Source: Nelumbo lutea (lineage: Eukaryota; Streptophyta; Magnoliopsida; Proteales; Nelumbonaceae). From it: a stretch of DNA of 64,000 nt. Location of the stretch: positions 23,428,378 to 23,492,377 of the forward strand of contig JAKGHH010000008.1 of the NCBI GenBank assembly GCA_022828595.1. Reading direction: 5' to 3'. Shown piece after piece: positions 47,479 through 57,362 of the stretch. The notes beneath the pieces were generated by a model. That model made no database searches and had not been told where the DNA came from. It saw only the letters and a list, made by a program, of their open reading frames with translations. The translations under genes were made by a program, and so were the position numbers. The stretch's first letter is position 1. Every line of letters starts with the position of its first letter.

Positions 47479-48134
47479 TGGGGAAAAGACGAATTCAAGA
47501 AAGTACTCATCGGAAGGTTTGAAGAAATACCAAAGAACCGTGAACTGTGTAACCAGCCTTGACGCGAGCTGGAAAAGACTTGGACGCGAGCTGAAGGGTT
47601 GGACGCGAACTCAATAGACAAACCGCAGAAGTGACAACAACCGGGGTCCCCCACTATTTATATCTACAGTAACCAAGAATCGACCGTGCAGACCGAAGAC
47701 GATCCGATGGCCCACGTTCTTACCGACTGCACAACCCTTAAGGTTGAGACGTGATGGGCGCACGTCTTTCCGAGAAAAGCGAAACGTCAGCACATCTTTT
47801 TGAAACCGACGTCGTTGTGACACGCGTCTTTTTGAAACTGACGCGTCGCACGTCTCCCTGACAGTTGACCGTGCACGTACAGCAGTGGCGTGCCTTTTTG
47901 AAATGACCCGCTGTCATGTTCCAGCGGCACGAGTTGGTTTGAAATTTAAAACGCGCGGTCACAACCACCAGCGTTCTTGAGTAAGCACGTTTCCAGCCTT
48001 CTCGTAAACCGAAAGAACCCTAGCAAAAGCGTCTCGTACGGTGAAGGTTTGAAGGATGGGACAAATCCACCAGCTACCTCGCGAAAACTCCCCGCACCAT
48101 GGCAAGACTCTCGGCGCAAGGAGTGGGGGGCAAT
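47479..48134 (+). other. 3' internal region and polypurine tract of the nested element
   Basis: Upstream region of the antisense ORF; its promoter and leader should be here. It contains dispersed copies of TTTTTGAAA and GACGCG-like motifs (47760-47900). The polypurine tract AAGGAGTGGGGGG (48118-48130) lies just before the 3' LTR. Confidence 0.65.
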
Positions 48135-49096
48135 TGATGAAGGAAGATTTGGCCCAACCTCTTTATTATGTGACACGTGGCAGAAACGACAGCTCGGCAA
48201 AAGGGGCCAAGCCTAGGCGGGAGCAAGGGGACACACTTCGCCGAACTGACCCACCTTGTAACAGCTCGGGATACACTTCGCCGAACTGCCACCTTGTAAC
48301 AGCTTGGGATACACTTCGCCGAACTGACCCACCTTGTAACAACTCGGGATGGACTTCGCCGAACTGCCACCTTGTAACAGCTCGGGATACACTTCGCCGA
48401 ACTGACCCACCTTGTAATAGCTCGGGATACACTTCGCCGAACTGACCCACCTTGCAACAGCTCGGGATACACTTCGCCGAACTGACCACTTGTAACAGCT
48501 TGGGATACACTTCGCCGAACTGACCCACCTTGCAACAGCTCGGGATACACTTCGCCGAACTGACTTGTAACAGTTTGGGATACCTCAAAGCTCAAGACCG
48601 CCTCGCTCAGCACTTCGCATCATCTTCTGGCCAAACAAGTCGTACCATGCCTGACACTAGGGAAGTCCGTGCCCGAGGGCGCCACGCCTGACTGACTTGA
48701 GATCTGACGTTTGGCAGTAGCACTCTAAACGGCCACCTGCCACCGCCACTGACGCCGCCATCTCCAGTTAGATGGTTAGGTAGTGATGGTTCTGTCTCAG
48801 TAGAAAGGATGACGACCGAGTTGACAAGCACAAGGGTAATCATACCCGATCTGACAAGGGCCTCGAGACGAGTACACGAAGTGACTATAAGAGCCCCCTG
48901 CCCCCCGACAACGGAGGTATGCAAACTTTGCGCTATTTGGTATTACCTTGCTTTTGAAGGATTCTAACTTGAGCTTCGGAGCCTCTACACCGGGTTCCCC
49001 TCGGAGCTTTCCCATCTCCTCCGTTTTAGGTTCCCTGCTACCCCGTTCGGAAGCAAGGCAGCGGACAGCTAAGACCAGCCGAATCGCGCTCCATAA
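48135..49096 (+). mobile_element. 3' LTR of the nested element
   Basis: 962 bp, TGATGAAGG...CTCCATAA. The terminal CA has become AA. It carries the same nine-unit array (48235-48580) and TATA-like motif as the 5' LTR. Differences from the 5' LTR are mostly C/T and G/A. Confidence 0.92.
48235..48580. repeat. nine-unit tandem array in the 3' LTR
   Basis: Same unit order and number as in the 5' LTR array, with a few transitions such as AGCTCGGGA to AGCTTGGGA. Confidence 0.9.
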
Positions 49097-49101
49097 GCTT
49101 G

Positions 49102-50103
49102 GTATGTCGAGCCTTAAATGATTGTAATAGACTGTCTTAAGTTGAATGTCAGCTCTTCTTCATGTTGACTATATATATATGCTTCTTGTTGTTGTTGCTA
49201 TAATTGTGCATGTGCAGTTTTTTTTAGCCGAAGCATGCCCAACCAGACTATTACGTCTACCAAGCCGAGCTACACCTCGGCCTCTTGTTACTTGTACCAT
49301 TTTTCTTTCACTGGCCCAGGTGAGGCCGACTGGGCTATTGTATGGGTCGAGCTGGGCTGTGCCTCGGGTATCCTTCGTACTTCGTGATTCTAGTCCGTTA
49401 ATCGAGGTATAATAGATCGAGGTATGGCCGGCCTTGCTATGCCTTGGCATCCCCCGTCTTGCACTGACCAAGGTTATCGGGTGCCGAGGTGTAACTGGTC
49501 AGGCTATGCCTTGGCGTCCCTAGTCTTATGCTGACCGAGGTGTAGCTGGCCGGGCTATGCCTTGGCGTCCCTAGTCCTGTTTTGACCAAGGTGTAGTCGG
49601 TCGGGCTATGCCTCGACGTCCCCAGTCTTGTGCTGATCGAGGTGTCATTAGCCCAGTTATAGCCTGACCGAGCTATGCCTCAGTGTCCCCAATCATGTGC
49701 TGACCGAGGTGTAGATGTCCGAGATCTTTCGCGTTTCGAGCTCTTAGCCATGGGATGCTCAATTTCTGGTCTCTAGAGCCTTTGTGGCCCTTCTAGGGCT
49801 ACCCGTTTCACAGCTAGCTCAATCGTTAAGCCGACGGTGGTGCAAAGTTCCTTGACCACTCTTAAGCCGATGCTCAATTTCTTCCTGCACGTTTAGGCTC
49901 AGCTATTGGCACCTGAGTCGGGTACTTTGCTTGGAAATGTGCTACCGAGTTGGGAGTAATGGGCTCAGTTGTTTTGGGGATCGGCGATGTCAGCTCAATT
50001 GGCAGTGTGAGTTAGCATGTGTGTGTGTAGTGTGCGTGGTGGTCGTGGATGCGCCTCTAGGTCAAAGAAGTAGCTTAAAAGAAGATTTTCATTACTTGTG
50101 GGT
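49102..50103 (-). other. spacer of the outer element between integrase and insertion site
   Basis: Non-coding internal DNA of the outer element. It contains the 51-bp tandem array (separate entry) and GT repeats near 50020. No gene. Confidence 0.6.
49431..49716. repeat. minisatellite of about 51-bp units in the outer element
   Basis: About five units built on GGGCTATGCCTTGGCGTCCC, then TAGTC, then GACCGAGGTGTAG. Typical spacing is 51 bp; one unit near 49620-49690 is longer by about 16 bp. It lies between pol and the antisense ORF, where Tat elements often have tandem repeats. Confidence 0.85.
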
Positions 50104-51470
50104 CTACTGGTAGTACATCTTGAGGTTTCCCGAGTTCCAACTCCTTGTAATTATTCGACCTTCGAGGTCTTCAAGTCTATAAGTGCTTGGTCCAAGACTC
50201 TAGTGACCCTATACGGCCCCTTCCTAGTTCAGTTCGAGCTTCACTCGGTGCAGGTACAATGACTTTGCGTAGAATGAAGTCGTTTGTCTTGAATTCACGT
50301 CTTCTTACTTAGAATCGTAATGTCATACCATCTTCTATTGTCGTACAACCATCTTCACATGTGCTCGGTCCCAAGCTTCTTCTACTAGGTCCAACTCTAC
50401 ACCTAGATTTTTGTTATTCTGTCCCTTGTCAAAGAGCTCGGTCCGAAGGGTCGGGGAACCTAACTCCATGGGGATCATGGCTTTGGCCCCGTAGACCAGA
50501 CTGTGGCAGTTCGCGGGTCATCTTGTAAGCCCAGAAAATGCTCGAAAGCTCTTCAACCCATCTTCCCTTGGCCTGATCCAGGCATGTTTTCAAGCCATGT
50601 AGTAGGATGCGGTTGGTTACTCAGTCTATGTGTTGCTCTGAGGTCGATGTACCGCAGTAGTCCGGTGATCGATCCTTAGGTCAGCACATAGGGCCTCAAA
50701 CTTCTTGTCGGTGAACTGGGTTCTGTTGTTTATGATGAGCACGCGCAAGATAATGAAGTGGCAGATGATTCCCTACCAAAGGAAGTTTCAGGCATTGTGT
50801 GCGGTGATGCGTGCCAGGGCTTCGGCTTCTACACACTTCGTGAAGTAGTCTACCGTTATGAGAAGGAACTTCTTCTACACAACTGTGGTGGAGAAGGGGC
50901 CAAGGATGTTCATTCCCTATTGGGCAAATGGACATGGGCTGGTGATCGGTCTCAAAGGGTCTACAGGCTGGTGATGTAGATTAGAATGACGTTGGAAACT
51001 ATCGCACTTTCGGACTAGCTGGGCGGCATCCTGCTTCATCGTTGACCAAAAATACCCCTATCGGAGTGCCTTATGGGCCAGTGTGTGCGCGCTAAGTGAT
51101 CTCTGCAAATGCCCTCATGTATTTCCCTAAGGACGTACTCTGCCTCGGTTGGGGGAAAGCACCTCAAGTAGAGAAGCGTGTGGGAATGATGTTAGAGTTG
51201 ACCCTATATTAGGCAATATTTGGTTACTCTATGTTGGAGTCTTCTTTCTTCTGCCTGATCTTTCGGGGAGGTGCCTTCTCGAAGATACTACTCGATTATG
51301 GGGTCCATCCAAGACGAGGCATGTTGCACTGGAAGGATGAGGATGACTGATGGTGTGATGCTCGGCTGGTCCAGAATGTCTAGCTGGATGGTTGAGTTGG
51401 CGAGCTTTGAAAGGGCATCGAGTCGAGCATTCTCGACTCGAGGGATCTGCTGGATGTCAAAGTGTTCAAG
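50104..51470 (-). pseudogene. integrase of the outer Tat element
   Basis: Degenerate minus-strand integrase. Recognisable pieces are LVRKCDSFQRHSNLHHQP (zinc-finger region; one Cys replaced by Phe), then FAQ-stop-GMNILGPFSTTVV, ITVDYFTKCVEAEALARI, and a C-terminal part ending NSGNLKMYYQ before the stop at 50104-50106. There are many stops and at least one frameshift (near 50860). Non-functional. Confidence 0.75.
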
Positions 51471-53195
51471 CTATTGAATGAGCTCCTGCACCTTTTGTAG
51501 GTAGCTCGCCATAGAGGGAGTCTGAGCCTCAAATTGGCCATGGATTTGGTTGACCACGAGCTGAGAGTTGCTAAACGCCTCGATCCGCCGTGCCCTGAGG
51601 TCTAAAGCAAGGAGGAGCCCAGCAATCAGGGCCTCATACTTGGCCTCATTGTTAGATGCCTTGGATTCGAATTTGAGGGCGTTCTCCAATACTACGTCGT
51701 TTGGGCAAGGAGGATAAGGGTGACGCCGCTGCCCTGCTGGTTCAACGAGCCATCAACATGGAGGGTCCACGCTGGGTGTAGTGGGGCTGGTTCCTCCACG
51801 GTAAATGTACATTCCATGATGAAATCTGCCAAGGCTTGGGCTTTGATCGTCGGCCGAGGTGCATACTTGATGTCGAATTCACTCAGCTACACGCTCCATT
51901 TGATTAAGTAGCCCAACACTTTCGATCTCTGTAGCATCTGCTTGTGGGGCTGGTTGGTGAGTACTCGGACGCCGTGGGCTTGGAAGTAGGGTTTGAGTTT
52001 TCTTGCTATGGTGATGAGGATCAGAGCCAACTTTTCGAGATTAGAGTACTGGGTCTCTACTTCATTGAGGACCTTGCTGGTGTAATAGATCTGCTTCTGT
52101 ACTTGGTCCTCTTCTTTAAATAATACCAAGCTGACGACCTCGTCCCCGACCGAAAGGTAGAGCAATAGCTCATCTCCTGGGCTCGGCTTAGTCAGGGGGG
52201 GCGACGAGCTCAGGTACTGCTTTAGTTACAGGAAAGATTGATCACATTTTTCTGTCCAATGAAAGTCCTTTGGCTATTTAAGTGCTTTGAAAAAGCGGAG
52301 GCACCAGTCCACGGACTTGGACATAAACCTGTCGAGGGCGGCTATTCTCCTGGTGAGCCGTTGCACTTCTTTGTGGGTCCGAGGGGATGACATCTCATGG
52401 ATGAATTTTATCTTCTTCAAATTTGCTTCAATTCCTCTCTGTGTTACAATGAACCCCAGAAACTTGTCGGAGACAACCCCGAAGGCTCACTTGGTTGGGT
52501 TTAACTTCATCTTGTACTTTCTAAGTGTGTCGAAGACTTCACAGAGGTCAGCCAGGTGGTGCTTGACCTTTTTGTTTTTACGAGCATATCATCAACATAC
52601 GCCTCCACATTCCTACCGAGCTGCTCTTTGAATACTTAGTTCACCAGCCGCTAAAGGCCGTTCGCTCTTTGTCATCCGGATCCATCCGGATCTGGTTGTA
52701 GCCTGAGAAGACATCCATGAAGCTTAGGAGCTCATGTCCTACTATTGCATCGACGAGCTGGTCGATCCGAGAAAGGGGAAAGCTGTCTTTGGGATAGACC
52801 TTATTTAGGTCGGTGAAGTTGATGCAGATCCTCCACTTTCCGTTGGCCTTCTTCACCATCACTACGTTGGCCAGCCAATCAGGGTATTTGACTTCCCAAA
52901 TGAAGCCGACGTCGAGAAACTTCTATACTTCCTTAGCGATCACTTGCCATCGATCTGAGGCGAAGTTTCTCTTCTTCTGTTTCACAGATTGGTAACAGAG
53001 GTCAACGTTTAGCTGATGTGTGATAACTTCGGGATCGATTCCAGGCATGTCCTTTGCCGACCAAGCAAATACGTCAGCATTATTCCTCAATAGCTGAACA
53101 AGTTTCTCTTGGAGGTGGTCGCCTAGCAGGGAGCCAACTTGGATTGTCTTTTCGGGGTGATCCCCAAATAAGGGGATTTGGACGAGGACCTCCAC
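51471..53195 (-). pseudogene. reverse transcriptase and RNase H domains of the outer Tat element
   Basis: In minus-strand order: NADVFAWSAKDMPGIDPEVI (53195-52923), GKWRICINFTDLNKVYPKDS and SFMDVFSGYNQIRMDPDD (52862-52641). There follows a deletion that removes the MPFGL..NAGAT motif, then YVDDMLVK (near 52590), RGIEAN and the RNase H connection (IYYTSKVLNEVETQYSNLEK, 52165-51887). The second RNase H has TLHVDGSLNQQGSG (near 51760) and NNEAKYEALIAGLLLALDLR (51689-51471). Stops and shifts are frequent. The deletion alone would abolish polymerase activity. Confidence 0.82.
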
Positions 53196-53260
53196 AGGTT
53201 GGCCACACTATGCCTTTACTTCATCGCATAGGTCATATGCTTCAGCCATCAATGTCTCGG

Positions 53261-53670
53261 TCATTGGACGTAGTCCTCAGTAGGATAACTGATAGCAATG
53301 TCGCATAGGTCATACTTGGTTGGAAGTTTCTTGGCGAGGTGGAATCTTGAGACTACAGCTTGCAGGGCATTGAGGGTCGGCCTGCTGAGGATCACGTTGT
53401 AAGAGGAGGGGTAACGCACCACGATGAAGTCTACCATGGCCGTCGTAGTCACGTCGCCGTCCCCAATCAAGAGAGGAATAGTTATCCTCCTAATGGTCTA
53501 GAAGGACTTTCCCAAAATCCCATCAAGGGAATGCTAACTGGTGCAAGCTGTTCTTTGGCGATGCAGAGCTTTTCGAATGCATCTTCAAACAATACATCTA
53601 CAGAACTCCCTGTGTCAATTAGGATCCGTCGTAACTCAAAGTTGGCCACTTCAACTATGACGACCAAGGT
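53261..53670 (-). pseudogene. aspartic protease region of the outer Tat element
   Basis: Contains ELRRILIDTGSSVDVLF with an intact D-T-G-S-S active site, then YNVILSRPTLNALQAVVS. A stop or frameshift separates the two parts near 53475. The catalytic motif is better preserved here than in the younger element. Confidence 0.78.
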
Positions 53671-53685
53671 GTCATCGTGCGGTGT

Positions 53686-55100
53686 CTAGACTCCTCGGAG
53701 GTTGTCGTCAGTGAAGGTAATAGATGTGTCGTGCCTCCTCCTGTTACCTCGGTCATCAATCTCGCACAACCGAGCATATCTTTTCCGTCTCGAGCTGCTC
53801 TCCCCTCCGGAGGCGCTTCCTCTCAATATCACATGGATAACGCTGGCTGGGGGGCCTCGGGGCCAAGGCTGTTGAGCTTCTTCCACTCTTCTTTTCTCTT
53901 GGGCTGACTTCTCCATTCTGTCTATGAAGCTACTGAGATAACCACACCTAATTAGATCTTTGATGTGGTTGCGCAGGTCGAAACAATTCTTTGTATCGCT
54001 GTCGTAGTCCTTGTGGAACTGACAATATTTGTCTCGATTCCTCTTGTTACTTTGCGTCTTCATCTTCTCGGGCCACCTGAACTAGTTGCGGTTGCAGATT
54101 TGCATCAGAATTTTGGACCGTGGAACATTAAGCAGTGTAAAATTCTGATAGTTTGGTGGAGGGGTGCGAGGTCTATAGTCAGTCCGGTGATCTTGCCTCT
54201 TGGGGTCTCTGTCTGACCTCTCGAACTTCCGCTCATTGTTCTCTCTCCTTTTTCTGTCGAGCTTCTCATCCTTGTCTTTGAGTTGTGCCTGGGCCTTTTT
54301 GGCGTGGATATAGTTTTGTGTGTGGCTTATTAGAGCGACCAGCGTGCGTTTGATGAGGATTCTTGGAGATGGAGAAGTTGAACAGGGAAGGGCGGTGTCC
54401 ATGTTCTATGGCCGTCACAGTGACTGATTAATTTAAGTCCATGACTTGAAGTGCTTCTTTGTTGAACCTCGCTAGGTAGTCCCAAAGGGACTCCGCCTTT
54501 CTCTGTTGGACTTGCATTAGGCTGGTTGAGGTTTTCCAATGCTTTTGACTTGCTTTGAACTACGACAGAAACTGGGTCTCGAGTTGTGCCCATGACGCTA
54601 TAGACCTCGACGACAGGGAGGAGTACCATGCCAAGGCTGGGCCTTGCAACGTGGTTACAAGGGCTTTGCACATCAGTCCCTCTGACGCACCATGTAGCAT
54701 CATCTGGGCTTAGAGCGCCGCAATATGGTCGAAGGGGTCAGAGTTCCCATCGTACTTTTCGAGTTGGGGGTCTCGCCATCTGGCTAGGGGTACCTCATCC
54801 ACGATGTCCTAGACGAAGGGTGGCTCCTTGGTGATATGTGCGGTGGCCTAAACAAGTTGATCTACGACAGTAATTATGCTATTATAGGCGGAAGTATGCT
54901 CTAACTCTTCCAGACGTTGCCGGAGCTCCTTAATCTCAGCATCTCTGTTCTCTGGGGCTGCATTGTGTACGACCTCCCTTTTGGGTCATGCGGGGTGATC
55001 CTTGACCGAACTCGACTCGGTGATGGAGACCACGAAGGGTGGCATCCTCTCGTTGATCCTTTCTTTGGTGGGGGTGTGCATTGATTGGTGTGTCTAGCTA
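53686..55100 (-). pseudogene. gag of the outer Tat element
   Basis: The conserved gag block reads QLEKYDGNSDPFDHIAAL (near 54750), then GPALAWYSSLSSRSIASWAQ (near 54620). The C-terminal part has KYCQFHKDYDSDTKNCFDLR (54063-53686) and RCGYLSSFIDRMEK. Several stops (for example after HIAAL) and shifts. The 5' limit is uncertain because the N-terminal region is not conserved. Confidence 0.75.
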
Positions 55101-55521
55101 CAGTGGTCCTGTCTGTGGGAACGGGTAGTGGCGGTGGGCCTTCAGGTCGTGTCCTGTCTCATATGCTTAGACTGCTCTCCCCTTACGTCTATACAATGAG
55201 CTTTGGGGTCCTCGATCCGAGGATCGTCCTTCGTGCACATCGGGGCGTGAGGGGGGCGGCCCGATTGAGTGGCTAGTGTTTGCATGAATTCGAAGATCCT
55301 ATCAACCTTTTCCTGCATGGCTCGGAGCTGTGCTTGATCTACTATAGCTGAAGGTTGTGGGACTTCTTGGTGTGGGGAGTGTCGGTTCTCCCGAGACGGG
55401 GAATGACCAATTGATCGCTCAGGCTAGTTTTTTAGGCATTTTGATCACTTCCTTAATTATGCGGTGAGGAATGAGATTTTCGGGAAAGGCTTTTTGTGCG
55501 CTTCCCACAGACGCACCAATT
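55101..55521 (-). other. leader and primer-site region of the outer element
   Basis: Between the 5' LTR and gag. On the minus strand the LTR is followed by AATTGGTGCGTCTGTGGGAA, which shares GTCTGTGGGAA and its position with the nested element. No gene seen. Confidence 0.55.
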
Positions 55522-56126
55522 TGATGCTGCTCAATCTGAGGTAGTGCACGAATTGAGGAAAGTGATCAGATAGTCCTTGTTGGCAGGGCGGTGTCGAGGA
55601 CGAGGCCGCGCTTCAAGACCTATGATCAAGGAAATAGAAGTCAGAGACCCGAGGAGTTATCCCTGGGTAAGAACTCCGACGCTCAAGTGAGTAAGAGGTG
55701 GTGGGATGGTTGGGCCGAGCTATAAGGACGCCGCTCCGAGTTAAGTGGCTACGTAGGTCTCAGAAGTTGGATACCTTACCTTGAGCATGGAGTACCTTTT
55801 TATAGCCAAAGATCCGTGTCCTGATTGGATTGGGCTTCAAAGGTTGTCAAGATGAGGTTAGCCGCCGAGGTATTTGGGATAGACTCTCATTCCCCGGTGG
55901 AGTCGTTTTCCTTATTCTTTTTTATCCATAGTTGTGCTCATCCACGAAACGTATAGTTGATGTAACTGAAAGGAGAAGATATGAGGCCATGTGGTTGGGC
56001 TAGCCCGACGTAGCTGGACTATGCCAACGTGGTCGAACTATGCCAACGTAGAGTTAAGATGATGTGGCAAGGCGATGGTTGGACGGTAACGTGTCCCGCA
56101 GGACCAGCTCGGCCATGACCCGAACA
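55522..56126 (-). mobile_element. 5' LTR of the outer element
   Basis: 605 bp. On the minus strand it starts TGTTCGGGTCATGGCC and ends GAGCAGCATCA. Homologous to 34757-35346 and to the solo LTR at 260-778. The GAAAC duplication follows at 56127-56131. Confidence 0.9.
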
Positions 56127-56131
56127 GAAAC

Positions 56132-56983
56132 CACTCTTGAGACAGTTTAATTAGTGGTGGTGATGTCTCTCTCAACTTTGTTTGTTGGATTTTATTCAAG
56201 TTTTGGGTGATTGAAATGATTCCTCCCATCCCCTCAGAAACTACTCCTTGAAAGTTGAATCTGGGTTCATCTTTACAGACAAAATTAAGCTGAAAAGACA
56301 AATCGAATAAGCCTCTTAAGTACAATGATAAGGCAGTCCATTCCAGATATCGTCTCGTCAACTTACCAAGTCCTTGAGATTTGACAAATTTAATCGTCGG
56401 TAAACAGGAGAACACACGGCGAGAGAATCCAATTAGTATGTCTAGAACAAAGACGCCTAGTTATCAGAACAACGTATCCAAGTGGTGGTGGTGTCATGTC
56501 AAAGAAATTCTTGTTGCATGCTAAAGCCTAAAATTAAGGCCAATGGTTACTCCTAATTGTTGCTCATCGTTCCACACGAGTTTGGGCTTAACTGCAAGTC
56601 GTATTTAAATTTCATTCAATCATGTTAAAGTTTACCATCAGATTTAACCAATCATGTTGCACCATAGATTTCGTCATATATTTAAGTCTAGCTAGTGATC
56701 ATATTAGATTTAGGGTTTTTTTTTTCATGAACCAACTTTAATGTAATTTTATATGTTTATAGAATAAAGAGTAAAAGAATTAAAGAATTGATCATGCATG
56801 GTAAAAATTCAAATATTAAGTTAGATGAGTAGAAAAATTAGAAAAAATACAGGATTAGAAATGAAGTTATCTGTGGGAACAAGGGAATAGTTCTAATAAA
56901 TGATGAAATGAAAGAAGAAATGGTTTGTTACACATTGAAAGGGTTAGAAGAGCACGGGATAGACCAAAAAGGACAAGTATAAG
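56132..56983. other. intergenic DNA flanking the nested retroelements
   Basis: AT-rich. A minus-strand frame reaching from about 56415 into the LTR contains GLGKLTRRYLEWTALSLYL, but I do not recognise it, and its end lies in the retroelement. No intact gene seen. Confidence 0.4.
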
Positions 56984-57362
56984 TAGGACTGTCAACGGAA
57001 TGGGTTTGGGCCAGAACCAATTGGAACCAGAACCGACCCAACATAAAATGATGAGGACCTGAACCCAAAACCGAATTGATCGGTTTTTGGGACAATCAGG
57101 TCTAATCTGACAAACCCGATTATAATAAATATAATATATATATATTTAATATATACTAAATATTCTATACATATTATACATTATATATATTTATTTAATA
57201 TATATTATACATTATATTGGGTTGGGTCTGAATTGGTTCAAGACTAGGTGGAGCTGGTTCTGAACTGATAATAATCGGGACCCGTCGATTCCAGTTCCCA
57301 TAAACAGAACCAGTATAATCGGTTTCAGTCCATCAAATGGACCCGACCCAGTCACAGTCCAA
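56984..57362. mobile_element. non-autonomous hAT-type element
   Basis: 379 bp, starting TAGGACTGTCAAC and ending GTCACAGTCCAA. It is flanked by perfect 8-bp duplications AGTATAAG (56976-56983 and 57363-57370). The interior has GAACCAGAACCGACCC-type repeats and an AT-rich core. No transposase. Confidence 0.82.

Larger units (their letters stand above)
37885..49096 (+). mobile_element. nested Tat-type Ty3/gypsy retrotransposon (younger)
   Basis: An 11.2-kb element inserted into the spacer of the outer element. Its LTRs are 37885-38845 and 48135-49096, and the perfect 5-bp duplication GCTTG lies at 37880-37884 and 49097-49101. My hand alignment finds roughly 33 differences over 961 bp between the LTRs, nearly all transitions, so the insertion is fairly recent. 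It has gag, protease, reverse transcriptase, two RNase H domains and integrase on the plus strand, and an extra ORF on the minus strand before the 3' LTR. It is inactivated by stops and a duplication and could only move with help from another copy. Confidence 0.95.
34757..56126 (-). mobile_element. outer Tat-type Ty3/gypsy retrotransposon (older, interrupted)
   Basis: A complete but decayed element on the minus strand, with LTRs at 55522-56126 (5') and 34757-35346 (3'). A perfect 5-bp duplication GAAAC flanks it at 34752-34756 and 56127-56131. Without the nested element its length is about 10.15 kb. Order on the minus strand: LTR, primer-site region, gag, protease, reverse transcriptase, RNase H, second RNase H, integrase, a tandem-repeat spacer, a plus-strand extra ORF, polypurine tract, LTR. 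The dual RNase H and the antisense ORF place it in the Tat clade. It is interrupted at 37885 by the younger element. Confidence 0.92.

Noticed and set aside
48235..48580. Repetitive minus-strand proteins (periodic VSRAVTRW / FGEVYPELLQG) encoded by the LTR array
   Set aside because: Periodic frames arise because the repeat units lack stops in several frames. There is no sign of coding selection, and unit lengths vary by non-multiples of three.
53360..54216. Plus-strand frames across gag and protease of the outer element
   Set aside because: They are shadows; the minus strand encodes the recognisable D-T-G-S-S protease and gag motifs.
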